Below, piece after piece: positions 26,785 to 35,265 of a stretch of DNA of 64,000 nt. Position 1 is the first letter of the stretch. Each line of letters begins with the position of its first letter. The stretch covers positions 124,001 to 188,000 of the forward strand of contig CAWFZA010000013.1 in the NCBI GenBank assembly GCA_963820095.1. Reading direction: 5' to 3'. A program made the position numbers and the translations under genes. The notes below the pieces were generated by a model. It searched no databases. It was given only the letters and a program-made list of their open reading frames with translations, and had not been told where the DNA came from. The stretch comes from Roseiarcus sp963820095. Lineage in GTDB: Bacteria > Pseudomonadota > Alphaproteobacteria > Rhizobiales > Beijerinckiaceae.

Positions 26785-27252
26785 TCTCCAGGGCTGATCG
26801 ATGAGCATGTTCCATGCGCGGCAACAGTGGTCGACGATGTCGTCGTAGGATTTGAAGATGCGGTTTGAGAGCCAGTTGTCGCGGATGAACTGCCAGATGT
26901 TTTCTTGCGGGTTGAGTTCGGGACATTTGGCGGGCAACACTTGGCGGGCAACGCGATGAGCGTGATGTTGGCGGGGGACGTTCAACCCGCCGAAGAGACG
27001 CCATCCGGCCCGGTCGACGAGGATCGCGGCGTGCGCGCCGGGCGCGATCTGGGTGGCGATTTCGGCCAGGTGAAGGTTCATCGCCTCGGCGTCGCAACGC
27101 GGCGTGACGAGCGCTGCGCCTTCTTCCTTCGGACAGATCGCGCCGAAAATGTAGGTCGAGGCGGTCCGCTGATCTCTGGGAGCGCTGGGGCTGTCGCAAG
27201 CGCGTGTCCGAGTTCAGGACCTATGAGACGGCTTGGTCTCCGGGGTGAGGGA

Positions 27253-27418
27253 TTAGAGAGACTTGGTTGGGATTTTGTCGCCAAGGGCCTGGTGGGGCCT
27301 GAAGGGATTGAAGCGGTGGGCGAAGGCGTCGATTTCGGCCGCCTGGCTCGGACGGCAAGAGTTCCGAGCAGGGACAAAGGCGCCTTCCGGGAAGGCGCGC
27401 CCGGCGGCCCGTCTCAAA
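27253..27418 (-). pseudogene. C-terminal remnant of an integrase-core (IS3/IS481-type) transposase
   Basis: A minus-strand frame ending at TAA 27253-27255 reads ...AEIDAFAHRFNPFRPHQALGDKIPT. The FN.FRPHQALG.K.P signature is typical of the C-terminal end of rve-type transposases. Only about 50 residues remain. It abuts the truncated side of the IS630 remnant, so the 25.4-27.4 kb stretch is a graveyard of at least three elements. Confidence 0.7.
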
Positions 27419-27438
27419 GGCGCGGGCCTACGGCGCCA

Positions 27439-28056
27439 TCAAATGTCGCCCCCGCCCTTTGGCCGAGCCATCGCGAACACTCTTTCGACCATCGCGTAAT
27501 CCTGGTAGCCGCAACGGGCGAGGGGGTGGGCGCGGGCGGTGTCGAAGCGCCCATCGCGAAGAAAGCGCTCGTCGATATGAAAGCCAACCACTTCTCCGAG
27601 CGTGAGCACAGCCCCGCTCGAGGCGCCGCTCAGCGACCGGATCTCGACGACGTCCACGACTTTGCACTCCAACGCCGCGGGGCTCTCGGCGACACGCGGA
27701 GCAGCGACCAGACGGCACTCGGCCATGGTCAATCCGGCGCGGGCGAATTCGTTGTCGCCCCGGGGGAACGGAGCCGAGGTTTGATTCATCGGATCACGCA
27801 GGTCGTGTGTCGCCAGATTGGCGACGAACTCGCCGCTCTCCTTGGCGAAGGAGGCCGAGTCCTTCCAGCCTTCGCTGGAGAAGCCGACGATCGGCGGCAC
27901 GCTCGAAAAGCCGTTGAAGAAACTGTAAGGGGCGAGGTTGATGCGCCCATCCAGCGCGCGTGTCGAGATCCACCCGATTGGACGTGGCGCGACGATCGCC
28001 TTGAAGGGATCGTGCGGCAGCTTTGTCCTGTCGCGCTCCGACGTCGCATAGAACAT
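27439..28056 (-). CDS. flavin reductase family protein
   Basis: 205 residues of the split-barrel FMN-binding fold: KAIVAPRPIGWIST, NLAPYSFFNGFSSVPPIVGFS and ECKVVDVVEI are characteristic of the flavin reductase-like (DIM6/NTAB) family. Members reduce flavin or serve as FMN proteins for a partner oxygenase. The partner is not evident; a nitroreductase gene lies just upstream on the same strand (12-bp gap), so the two may be co-transcribed. Confidence 0.87.
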   Translation of the reverse strand: MFYATSERDRTKLPHDPFKAIVAPRPIGWISTRALDGRINLAPYSFFNGFSSVPPIVGFSSEGWKDSASFAKESGEFVANLATHDLRDPMNQTSAPFPRGDNEFARAGLTMAECRLVAAPRVAESPAALECKVVDVVEIRSLSGASSGAVLTLGEVVGFHIDERFLRDGRFDTARAHPLARCGYQDYAMVERVFAMARPKGGGDI

Positions 28057-28068
28057 CGGCCTTAAGCC

Positions 28069-28638
28069 TCACTCGGGAAAGTTGGTCACGATCTGCGCCA
28101 GCGGCGGGCGCGGACGATCCTCGATCGCCGCCGTCGTCCGGCCGATGTGAAGGAAACCGGCGACGCGCTCATGTTCGGCGAGGCCAATCGCGGCGCGAAA
28201 GCGGCCGTCATAAGCCATCCATTCCGTAAGCCAAGTCGCCGAGAAACCGAGCGCGCGGGAGGCGACAATCATGTTCATGCAGACCGCTCCGGCGGACAAG
28301 ACCTGCTCCCATTCGGGGATCTTGGGATGCGGGGCCGCGCGCGAAACGACCGCGACGACCAGCGGGGCGCGCACGAAACGGCGCGACTCCTCGGCGCGGG
28401 CAGCTTCGTCGAGGTCAGGCTTGTCAACGAGACGAATGTCGAGCGCAAGCCGGCTCGCGCGCTCGCGCGCTTGGCCTGCGAAGACCAAGAACCGCCAAGG
28501 CGCGAGCTTGCCGTGATCCGGCACCCGCGAGGCGACCGTCAGGATCGTGGCGAGCTCGCTAGCGGTCGGCGCAGGCCCCGTCATCATCGGCGGGGGTACG
28601 GACCGGCGGCTGGTGAGGATCTCGATCGTATCGTTCAT
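28069..28638 (-). CDS. nitroreductase family FMN oxidoreductase
   Basis: 189 residues starting MNDTIEILTSRRSVPP, the typical N-terminal arginine motif that binds FMN phosphate. It contains SRVPDHGKLAPWRFLVF and the C-terminal glycine-rich GFLHIG. Such enzymes reduce nitro compounds or quinones with NAD(P)H. ATG 28638 is chosen over upstream starts because the conserved SRRS motif follows directly. It is divergent from the secreted hypothetical gene, with 29 bp between starts. Confidence 0.87.
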   Translation of the reverse strand: MNDTIEILTSRRSVPPPMMTGPAPTASELATILTVASRVPDHGKLAPWRFLVFAGQARERASRLALDIRLVDKPDLDEAARAEESRRFVRAPLVVAVVSRAAPHPKIPEWEQVLSAGAVCMNMIVASRALGFSATWLTEWMAYDGRFRAAIGLAEHERVAGFLHIGRTTAAIEDRPRPPLAQIVTNFPE

Positions 28639-28667
28639 CGGCGTTTCGCCTTGAGCGGAGGCACTAC

Positions 28668-29723
28668 TTGGCCGAAAATCCATCCGGTGTAAACGCCTTC
28701 GATCCGCCTCAATATGAGGCCACGAGGCGATCCAGGCGTCGGGCGTCGGCGTCAATTTTCGGCTCGCGAGGCGGATTGGCGGCGGTTTGGCGAATTCTGA
28801 CGGCTTTGGTCGCCCTCACGACGCTGTTCGCGTCCGCCAGCGCTCAAACGCCAACGACCGACTCCGCCCAGGCGACGCTCAACCTTTCGGCCGTCCTGAG
28901 CGGCGGCGCCGCGCCGCTGACAGGAGGTCTGCGCTGGCGGGTGTTTGGCGCGAAGGCCGATCCGGACGGCTCGCATCCCCTGATTGTTGAATCCGGTCAA
29001 GCGCAGCCGACCCTGACAATACCACCCGGCGATTACGTCGTTCATGTCGCTTTCGGGCTTGCCAGCGCGGCCAAACGCGTGATCCTAGGCGCGGAAGTCC
29101 GCTCCGAGCGGCTGACGCTCGCGGCAGGCGCGCTTCGGATCCAAGGCACCGTCTCCGACGCGCCGATCGACCCGTCCAAGTTGTCGCTTGCGATCTATGT
29201 GCCCCAGAATTGCAATCCGCTCGGTAAACTCGTCTACGCCAAAGCCAAGGCGGGGGATATCGTCGGACTGCCGGAAGGCTCCTACCACATCGTTTCGACC
29301 TACCTGGACACTGTTGGCGCTCGCTCGAGCGTGAGCGCCCCGGGCAATTCAGGCAAGTCGGCGGCGCCCGCGCCGCCTGCCGCGATTCCCTCCAACTCGG
29401 TGGTCAACGCCGACATCAAGGTTGTCTCGGGCAAGCGGATCGACGTCGCGATTCGGCACCGCTGCGCGACCCTCACGCTCAAGCTTGTCAACAAGCAAGG
29501 GGCCGAAGCGCTCGCCAACACCACTTTCACGGTGCTCACCCCGGGCGGCGACGTCATTCGTGAGCTGGTGGGAGCCTTCCCCTCGCTCGTGCTTGCGGAG
29601 GGCGAGTACGTCGTCATCGCCCGGCACGAATCCAAGGTCTACCAATCGACCTTCCAGGTGCAGACGGGGATGGACCGCGACGTGGAAGTTGTTGCAGAAG
29701 AGAACGGCAAACAAGGGCCGTGA
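28668..29723 (+). CDS. secreted protein of unknown function, beta-rich
   Basis: 351 residues. A basic leader and a hydrophobic segment (ILTALVALTTLFASASAQ) form a long signal peptide. The rest contains repeated beta-sandwich-like modules (LRWRVFGAKADPDGSHPLI, PPGDYVVHVAFG, PEGSYHIVSTY, AEGEYVVIARHESKVY), each with a P/E-G-x-Y-x-V pattern, separated by a Pro/Ala/Ser linker. No catalytic motif is seen. The start is TTG 28668 with GGAGG at 28657-28661. It probably acts in the periplasm or at the surface. Confidence 0.7.
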   Translation: MAENPSGVNAFDPPQYEATRRSRRRASASIFGSRGGLAAVWRILTALVALTTLFASASAQTPTTDSAQATLNLSAVLSGGAAPLTGGLRWRVFGAKADPDGSHPLIVESGQAQPTLTIPPGDYVVHVAFGLASAAKRVILGAEVRSERLTLAAGALRIQGTVSDAPIDPSKLSLAIYVPQNCNPLGKLVYAKAKAGDIVGLPEGSYHIVSTYLDTVGARSSVSAPGNSGKSAAPAPPAAIPSNSVVNADIKVVSGKRIDVAIRHRCATLTLKLVNKQGAEALANTTFTVLTPGGDVIRELVGAFPSLVLAEGEYVVIARHESKVYQSTFQVQTGMDRDVEVVAEENGKQGP

Positions 29724-29727
29724 CCGG

Positions 29728-29964
29728 ATGCAGACGTTCTTCGTACAAATCAAATGCGCCCTAGGCCGGACGTACGAGGTTGCGAGCGCGCTGGCAGAAG
29801 CGGAAATCGCCTCTGAAATCTATTCGATCGCTGGCGACTTCGACATTCTGGCGAAATTCTACGTCGAATCGAATGTCGACATCGGTCACTTCGTCGGCCA
29901 CAAAGTGCAAGTGATCCCCGGAATCGTCGACACGCGCACCATGATCACCTTCAAGGCCTTCTAG
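29728..29964 (+). CDS. stand-alone Lrp/AsnC ligand-binding (RAM) domain protein
   Basis: 78 residues matching only the C-terminal effector-binding domain of Lrp/AsnC regulators (FVQIKCALGRTYEVASALAE...GDFDILAKF...VQVIPGIVDTRTMITF); no helix-turn-helix is present. Stand-alone RAM proteins form oligomeric rings and may bind amino acids or partner with full-length regulators. It starts 4 bp after the preceding gene's stop, suggesting co-transcription. Confidence 0.88.
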   Translation: MQTFFVQIKCALGRTYEVASALAEAEIASEIYSIAGDFDILAKFYVESNVDIGHFVGHKVQVIPGIVDTRTMITFKAF

Positions 29965-30052
29965 TCGAGGAGCGATCAAGCTCAACCCGGGCTTCGCCAA
30001 CGCCTCCGGAAGCTCCAATTTCGGTCTCCAACAGCAACGGTCAGAATCCAAG

Positions 30053-30463
30053 ATGCGCTTTGGCCTATCTCTCGCTCTCGTCGCTCTCGCCTCCGCCGCG
30101 AACGCAGCGGAGACGGAGATGGCGTTTCTGTTCGACGCCCTGCACGGCAAGACCGCGTACCACGTGTCGTGGGAAAAACTGATGAAGCTCGTGCAGCCGA
30201 CGCCCGACTGGCTTGTTCAGTTCAACAAGAACTTCGACGGCGTCGCCGGCCAGATGACGACCGTCACCATCGACGGCAAGACCTATCAGATCTCTTTCGT
30301 CTGCAAGCCGACGGACTGCGGGGAACACAAGTTCGTGGTGCTGTTCGACGCCAAGGGCGAGCACGCCTATGGCGCGCTGGGCGGCAAGGACAATGATCCA
30401 GCCTTCTTCGGCTCGCCGACGGAAGCCGAGCAGGAGGCGATGGCCAAGGCGGTGAAGGGCTGA
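30053..30463 (+). CDS. Ivy-family (inhibitor of vertebrate lysozyme-like) periplasmic protein
   Basis: 136 residues with a signal peptide (cleavage near ANA|AE). The disulfide loop reads CKPTDC within ISFVCKPTDCGEHKFVVLFD; Ivy proteins have CKPHDC, whose His enters the lysozyme active site. The overall layout (helix, W.V strand, DGKTYQ strand, loop) fits Ivy. The His-to-Thr change questions whether it inhibits C-type lysozyme; it may have another target or control endogenous lytic enzymes. Confidence 0.72.
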   Translation: MRFGLSLALVALASAANAAETEMAFLFDALHGKTAYHVSWEKLMKLVQPTPDWLVQFNKNFDGVAGQMTTVTIDGKTYQISFVCKPTDCGEHKFVVLFDAKGEHAYGALGGKDNDPAFFGSPTEAEQEAMAKAVKG

Positions 30464-30509
30464 GGGCGCTCCGCTCAACGGGCGAGCGCTCGAAATTGCC
30501 CGACCGCCA

Positions 30510-31022
30510 TCAGTTCAGCTCAAGCGCGAACGGTTGCCCTTCGAAACAGTCCTGGCCGCGGCCAATTTCAGCGATCGCTTCGCTCATGCGTCCTCGCCGT
30601 CCGAGCGCCTGGTCGGCGAGCGCCACAAGCAACGTGTTCGGGGACGCGGTGGGAGACGCCGCGCGCAGCGAGCGGGCGATGGCGAGCTCGTCGCGTTTGG
30701 GCGCAAGGGCGCACGCGGCGATATAGGCGACGGCGGTCGAGCGGCTGACCCCGGCGAAACAATGAATCAGCATCGGTTCCGCACGGTCCCAAGCCTGGAC
30801 GAATCCTAAGAGCTGATCCAGGTGCGAGGCCTCAGGGAGAACCTGGCCCGGCGTCGCCTCGACAATATCCGAGAAGGCAAGATGGAGATGCCGCATCGGA
30901 TGAATCGCGATCGGGCGCTCGATTTCCGTGCCGGGCCTCAGCAACGTGACAAGCGAGCGCGCGCCCGTCTTCTCGACGGTTTCGGCAATCAGGGCGAGCG
31001 AGCAGACATGAAGTCGAGGCAT
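30510..31022 (-). CDS. tyrosine/dual-specificity protein phosphatase family protein
   Basis: 170 residues with the phosphatase P-loop HCFAGVSRS (H87, C88 nucleophile, R94) and an upstream general-acid loop region around FSDI. The fold resembles bacterial DSP-like proteins used on phosphoproteins or phosphoinositides; the substrate is unknown. It lies just downstream of the HD-hydrolase gene on the same strand (23-bp gap), so the tag-HD-phosphatase genes probably form one operon. Confidence 0.85.
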   Translation of the reverse strand: MPRLHVCSLALIAETVEKTGARSLVTLLRPGTEIERPIAIHPMRHLHLAFSDIVEATPGQVLPEASHLDQLLGFVQAWDRAEPMLIHCFAGVSRSTAVAYIAACALAPKRDELAIARSLRAASPTASPNTLLVALADQALGRRGRMSEAIAEIGRGQDCFEGQPFALELN

Positions 31023-31045
31023 GGAACGGTTCTCTTGACGGCGGT

Positions 31046-31660
31046 TTAAGGGGATCTCGCGACCTCGGCGTCGAGTTCGACGAAACGGGCGAGAAACCGG
31101 ATTTCGACGTCGGCGGGCCGCATCGGCTCGAGGAAGGCGGCGAAATCACGGACCGGCAGGTCGGGCTCGCCAAACAGCTTGCGCGCTTCCGCAATCGAGA
31201 AGCCGGCAAGCGCGGTCGCCTCGAGATAGGCCGAGGCGCGGTCGGCGACCTTGATGCGACGGTCGACATCGTCCGGCGGTTCGGGGACCAAGCCGAAGCG
31301 GATGAGGATCGCGCGCTTGAGGCGCGCCTCGACCCGTTTGTATTCGCCGCCGATCGCAGCCTTGAACGGCGAGATCATGTCGCCAATCACATATTCAGGC
31401 GCGTCATGCAGCAGCGCGGTGAGCCGCGCCTGATCGGAGGGCGCCGCCTCGAAAGCCGCAAACAGCGCCTCCACCAGCAAGGAATGTTGCGCGACGGAGA
31501 AGATCTCAGGCCCCCTCGTCTGACCGTTCCAGCGCGCCACGCGCGCCAATCCATGCGCGATGTCGGCGATCTCGACGTCGAGCGGCGAAGGATCGATGAG
31601 GTCGAGCCGCCGTCCCGACAGCATCCGCTGCCAGGCGCGCCGTGGCGCACGGTCGCTCAT
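31046..31660 (-). CDS. HD-domain hydrolase (YfbR-like nucleotidase type)
   Basis: 204 residues with metal-binding HD-superfamily motifs: H in VAQHSLLV, HD in LLHDAPE and a later D in KVADRAS. This arrangement resembles YfbR-like 5'-nucleotidases and related phosphohydrolases. It may sanitise nucleotides, consistent with the adjacent base-repair gene. The start ATG overlaps the tag stop by 4 nt. Confidence 0.85.
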   Translation of the reverse strand: MSDRAPRRAWQRMLSGRRLDLIDPSPLDVEIADIAHGLARVARWNGQTRGPEIFSVAQHSLLVEALFAAFEAAPSDQARLTALLHDAPEYVIGDMISPFKAAIGGEYKRVEARLKRAILIRFGLVPEPPDDVDRRIKVADRASAYLEATALAGFSIAEARKLFGEPDLPVRDFAAFLEPMRPADVEIRFLARFVELDAEVARSP

Positions 31661-32295
31661 GTCTTAAGCTCGCGCGCCAGCGCCCGGCAGGCCCCGTGAC
31701 GGCAGCAATCGACGAGATGGTCATTGACCATGCCGGTCGCCTGCATGAAGGCGTAGACAATCGTCGGCCCAACGAAATTGCCGCCCCGGGCGCGCAAATC
31801 CTTGGCGATGGCGCGTGAGACGTCTGTCTCGGCCGGCGCGTCCTTGAAGCTCGTCCGGGCATTGTCGATCGGACGCCCATCGACGAAGCTCCACAAATGA
31901 CGCGCGAAGCCTCCCTTATCGGCGAAGTCGAGCACGATGCGAGCCAGCGCCGCCGTCGCCTCGATCTTCGCCCGATTGCGGACGATCCCTGCGTCCTGCA
32001 TCAGCGCGTCCTTCTTCTTGTCAGTCCAGCGGACAATCTTCTCAGGCTCGAAGCCGTCGAACGCCTTTCGGAAGGCCGGGCGCTTGCGCAGGATGGTGAT
32101 CCAGGAGAGTCCGGCCTGGAAGCCGTCAAGCACAAGCTTCTCGAACATCGCCCGATCGTCGTATTCGGGCACGCCCCATTCCTCGTCATGATAAGCGACG
32201 TAGAGCGGATCGACGCCGGGCCACGGACAGCGCATCAATCCGTCGGCGCCCTTGACGGCCGTCAAGACGCGCGGCGGCTTCTCTTTGTCGGCCAT
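31657..32295 (-). CDS. tag: DNA-3-methyladenine glycosylase I
   Basis: 212 residues. Tag excises 3-methyladenine from alkylated DNA. Diagnostic features are RCPWPG, YHDEEWGVP, FQAGLSWITILRKR and the C-terminal zinc-binding segment MVNDHLVDCCRH, with FVGPTIVYAFMQA before it. Length is normal. It heads a same-strand operon with the HD hydrolase (4-nt overlap). Confidence 0.94.
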   Translation of the reverse strand: MADKEKPPRVLTAVKGADGLMRCPWPGVDPLYVAYHDEEWGVPEYDDRAMFEKLVLDGFQAGLSWITILRKRPAFRKAFDGFEPEKIVRWTDKKKDALMQDAGIVRNRAKIEATAALARIVLDFADKGGFARHLWSFVDGRPIDNARTSFKDAPAETDVSRAIAKDLRARGGNFVGPTIVYAFMQATGMVNDHLVDCCRHGACRALARELKT

Positions 32296-32398
32296 CGGCG
32301 GCTCTCCCTCTTACATCCTCGGGCGAAGCCATTTGACCGGCCCGGAATCCCACCCATAGACTTCGCTCCCTCGCTCGCCAACGCAAGGGCATGAGACC

Positions 32399-33382
32399 AT
32401 GACATTTCGCGCCGTTCGAGCCGACAAGACCGACACGGGACAGGACGTCCGGCTTGTCGACATGGAGGAGTCCGAGCTCATGGACGGCGACGTGACGATC
32501 CGCGTCACCCATTCGACCGTCAATTACAAGGACGGCTTGGCGCTGAGCGGCAAATCGCCGGTCATTCGCAGGTTTCCCATGGTTCTCGGCGTCGACCTCG
32601 CCGGAATCGTGGAGAGCTCCAGCCGCTCGGACTTCGCGCCTGGCGACGAGGTGGTTCTCACCGGCTACGGGCTCAGCGAGACCCATTTCGGCGGCTATGC
32701 CGAGAAAGCGCGAGTGAATGGCGACTGGCTGGTCAAGCTGCCGGACGGCCTCACCCGGGCGGAGGCGATGGCGATCGGCACCGCTGGCTTCACCGCCATG
32801 CTGGCCTTGATGGCGATCGAGCGCCATGATCTTGCCCCGTCCGCGGGTCCGGCGCTGGTGACCGGAGCGGCCGGCGGCGTCGGCTCGATGGCGATCAGCC
32901 TCTTCGCCGACAAGGGCTGGCGGGTCATCGCCTCCACGGGCCGCGCAAGCGAGGCGCCCTATCTCAAGACGCTCGGGGCCGACGAGGTGATCGACCGCGC
33001 GACGCTGAGCGCCCCCGGCAAGCCGCTCGGCAAGGAGCAATGGGCGGCCGCGGTCGACAGCGTCGGCTCGACCACGCTCGCCAACGTCCTTTCCCAGACG
33101 CGCTACGGCGGGGCGGTCGCGTCTTGTGGGCTCGCCGGCGGCATGGACCTGCCCGCAAGCGTCGCGCCGTTCATCCTGCGCGGCGTCTCGCTCCTGGGCG
33201 TCGACAGCGTCCACTGCCCGACCGAACGGCGGCTCGAAGCCTGGCGGCGCCTGGCGCTCGATCTCGACCGCCTGAAGCTCGCGACGATGACGGAGACCAT
33301 CCCCTTGGCTGAGGTGTTCGACGCCGGCGCCCGCATCCTCAAGGGCGAGACCCGGGGGCGGCTGGTGGTGACGATCCCGTGA
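32399..33382 (+). CDS. acuI: AcuI/YhdH-type acrylyl-CoA reductase, MDR oxidoreductase
   Basis: 327 residues of the medium-chain dehydrogenase/reductase superfamily, without catalytic zinc ligands. Segments STVNYKDGLALSGKSPVIRRFPMVLGVDLAG and LVTGAAGGVGS (NADP-binding) define the AcuI/YhdH subgroup, which reduces acrylyl-CoA to propionyl-CoA and detoxifies acrylate. Its position opposite tag leaves a 103-bp divergent promoter region. The precise substrate is an inference from subgroup similarity. Confidence 0.88.
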   Translation: MTFRAVRADKTDTGQDVRLVDMEESELMDGDVTIRVTHSTVNYKDGLALSGKSPVIRRFPMVLGVDLAGIVESSSRSDFAPGDEVVLTGYGLSETHFGGYAEKARVNGDWLVKLPDGLTRAEAMAIGTAGFTAMLALMAIERHDLAPSAGPALVTGAAGGVGSMAISLFADKGWRVIASTGRASEAPYLKTLGADEVIDRATLSAPGKPLGKEQWAAAVDSVGSTTLANVLSQTRYGGAVASCGLAGGMDLPASVAPFILRGVSLLGVDSVHCPTERRLEAWRRLALDLDRLKLATMTETIPLAEVFDAGARILKGETRGRLVVTIP

Positions 33383-33456
33383 TCGCGTCTCGGGGGGCTT
33401 ACGGATACAACCGGAAACGGGAATCCCAATCAAATAAAGGCAAGCTCACGCAATTT

Positions 33457-33490
33457 AATGAAAGGAAATTCGTTTTTATTTCCTTTCATT
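33457..33490. terminator. 13-bp perfect AT-rich stem-loop
   Basis: AATGAAAGGAAAT (33457-33469) pairs perfectly with ATTTCCTTTCATT (33478-33490) around an 8-nt loop, followed by TGTTTT. It could end acuI transcription in either direction. It is unusually AT-rich for this genome and ends exactly where similarity to erythromycin esterase begins, so it may mark a rearrangement junction. Confidence 0.6.
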
Positions 33491-33497
33491 TGTTTTC

Positions 33498-33911
33498 AAG
33501 CTTTGCCGCGAGAAGTTCGGCAAGGGCGCGGTTCTCGTCGGCATGGGCACGCACACGGGCACGGTCGCTTGCGCGGACGAGTGGGACGAGCCCATGCAGG
33601 TCAAGCGGGTGAACCCGTCGAGATCGGACAGCTACGAGCGCCTGGCGCATGACAGCGGCGCAAGCCGATTCCTGCTCGACCTGCGCGAAGGGGCGCCTGG
33701 CGATCTTCGCGACCGTCTCCTCGAACCGCGCCTCGAGCGCTTCATCGGCGTAATCTACCGGCCCGAGACCGAACGCTGGAGCCACTACTCGTCCTGTTCG
33801 CTGCCTCAGCAATTCGACGCCTATGTCTGGTTCGACGAGACGAAGGCAGTGACGCCGCTTCCGGCGACAATGCAGAAAGGCCCCGAGGAGACCTATCCGT
33901 TCGGGCTATGA
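33498..33911 (+). pseudogene. erythromycin esterase family protein, C-terminal remnant
   Basis: The frame reads LCREKFGKGAVLVGMGTHTGTV...EWDEPMQVKRVNPSRSDSYERLAHD...FLLDL...RLERFIGVIYRPETERWSHY, i.e. the last about 135 residues of EreA-like succinoglycan/esterase-fold proteins that normally exceed 400 residues. The N-terminal part with the catalytic histidine and glutamates is missing upstream of the palindrome at 33457-33490. ATG 33543 could express a short fragment. The stop overlaps the next gene's ATG. Confidence 0.72.
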
Positions 33912-34792
33912 CCATGCGGACGGAACATCGATCGCGGGCCGGGAGCCAGACATCGCCGCACGCCGACGAACCGGCCAGCGGGACGTCCGGTGAGAAGCGA
34001 CCACTCCGGTCGGATGCGAATCCGCAGGCATCGCGGTCCTTCCGTCTGCCGACGCCGCCTCGAAGACCTCCGGGTCGCTTCGAAGCGGGCGTCCGTTCTC
34101 AGGGCACGCCGGATTTTGCAAGCCTCGGGGACGCGCCGATCGTCAATCCGGCGCGTCTGCGTCTTGCGTGCGGTGGGCGGCGCGCAGCGGGCGTCAATCC
34201 GCGGCTTTGCGTCCTGGGGCGTTTTTACGCGCCGGGGTTTTATTTTCGCCGATTCGCGCCTATCCCGATTCGCCACGCGTTGAAGCGCGACTCCCTTGGA
34301 GATGCGATCATCCCCCGCAAGCCAAAGAGACGACGAGCCAAGCCGGCGATCCGCGTCCAGTATGGCGCGTTGCCCTATCGGTTCACGCCGATGGCGGCGC
34401 TTGAAATCCTCATCCTGACGACGCGGCAAACGCGGCGTTGGATTGTCCCGAAAGGTTGGCCGATCAAGCGGCTGACGCCGTCGAAGTCGGCTGCGCGAGA
34501 GGCGTTCGAGGAAGCGGGCGTGCGCGGAAAGATCGGCGCACGGGCGATCGGCGTTTTCAGATACAAAAAGGCGGCGGGCGAGAACGGCGCCGACCCGGAT
34601 TACGAGGTCAGGATTTTCCCTCTACTCGTTCGCAGACAAAGCGCGACCTGGCCGGAATTCGGGCAGCGCGTGGTTCAGTGGGTCGATCCGGAGAAAGCGA
34701 TCTCGCTCATCCGGGAGCCGGAGCTGAAGGCGATTGTCGAAAAGTTCGCCAGGCGCGCGGCCGCCGCGGCGGCGAGCAAGCTCATTTACTGA
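33908..34792 (+). CDS. Nudix hydrolase with uncertain N-terminus
   Basis: The C-terminal about 150 residues form a Nudix domain: QYGALPYR, TRRWIVPKGWPIK and the box AAREAFEEAGVRGKIG, with RIFPLLV later. This resembles DIPP/ADP-ribose-type Nudix proteins of the order. The first about 120 residues are Arg/Pro/Ser-rich with no domain, so the real start may be internal, for example TTG 34280. ATG 33908 overlaps the stop of the esterase remnant. Confidence 0.7.
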   Translation: MTMRTEHRSRAGSQTSPHADEPASGTSGEKRPLRSDANPQASRSFRLPTPPRRPPGRFEAGVRSQGTPDFASLGDAPIVNPARLRLACGGRRAAGVNPRLCVLGRFYAPGFYFRRFAPIPIRHALKRDSLGDAIIPRKPKRRRAKPAIRVQYGALPYRFTPMAALEILILTTRQTRRWIVPKGWPIKRLTPSKSAAREAFEEAGVRGKIGARAIGVFRYKKAAGENGADPDYEVRIFPLLVRRQSATWPEFGQRVVQWVDPEKAISLIREPELKAIVEKFARRAAAAAASKLIY

Positions 34793-34878
34793 AGGCGTAA
34801 GCCCGGGCCACGCGCTCACCGCCGAATTTGCCCTGGAGCTCCGCCGCCTCGCTCGCGAATTCTCCTCGGGCGCCCGGT

Positions 34879-35265
34879 CTACCCGCCATTCATCGGCGAC
34901 CGGCGCCAAAGGCTGTAGGTGAGACCGCCTATCGCGCCGGCGACCACGCCCAACGGGCCTGTGATGAAAAGCCCGAGCAGCGGGCCCTGATTGGCTTCCG
35001 GCGTCAACACCATCGGCCCGAAAAACCCGCCGAAGAATCCGACCCCGCCAGCGATTCCCGCCCAGGCCATCGCCGTTCCGAGGAGGCCCGGCGTCTCGCG
35101 CTGCATGCCGCGCCACATCAGCGCGGCCAGCGCGCCTGCCGCGACAAACGCGGCGCCTGCCGCCAAGTCCTCAGGGAGGATTTGAACGAACACCAGCCAG
35201 TAGGAAGACAAGAACGTCGCCGCGAAGACCATGATGGAAACGAGACACTTCGCGATAATCGCCAT
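34879..35265 (-). CDS. small integral membrane protein
   Basis: 128 residues with four hydrophobic segments (SIMVFAATFLSSYWLVFVQIL; AAGAAFVAAGALAALMW; AMAWAGIAGGVGFFGGFFGPMV; LFITGPLGVVAGAIGGLTYSLW). The family is not recognised. ATG 35265 follows GAGAGG; an earlier start would add a cysteine/arginine-rich leader. It is divergent from the next membrane-protein gene, which may be functionally related. Confidence 0.6.
   Translation of the reverse strand: MAIIAKCLVSIMVFAATFLSSYWLVFVQILPEDLAAGAAFVAAGALAALMWRGMQRETPGLLGTAMAWAGIAGGVGFFGGFFGPMVLTPEANQGPLLGLFITGPLGVVAGAIGGLTYSLWRRSPMNGG

Larger units (their letters stand above)
25434..27230 (-). mobile_element. IS630-family transposase remnant, split by an IS256 insertion
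   Basis: On the minus strand, 27230 to 26777 encodes a DDE transposase tail: YIFGAICPKEEGAALV, ILVDRAGW, CPELNPQENIWQFIRDNWLSN, CRAWN and WRIMS. The reading resumes beyond the IS256 element with IALRDWG and stops at 25434. The N-terminal half is missing, and a 14-bp duplication plus an extra base disrupts the NVP..ALPAKC segment near 26930-26960. The element is therefore an inactive fragment that was later hit by IS256. Confidence 0.8.

Noticed and set aside
25497..27418. Composite transposon carrying cargo genes
   Set aside because: Only transposase sequences are present. There is no second matching IS copy and no passenger gene between ends.
32186..33433. 415-residue minus-strand frame over acuI
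   Set aside because: Composition-driven shadow. The plus strand encodes a clear MDR enzyme.
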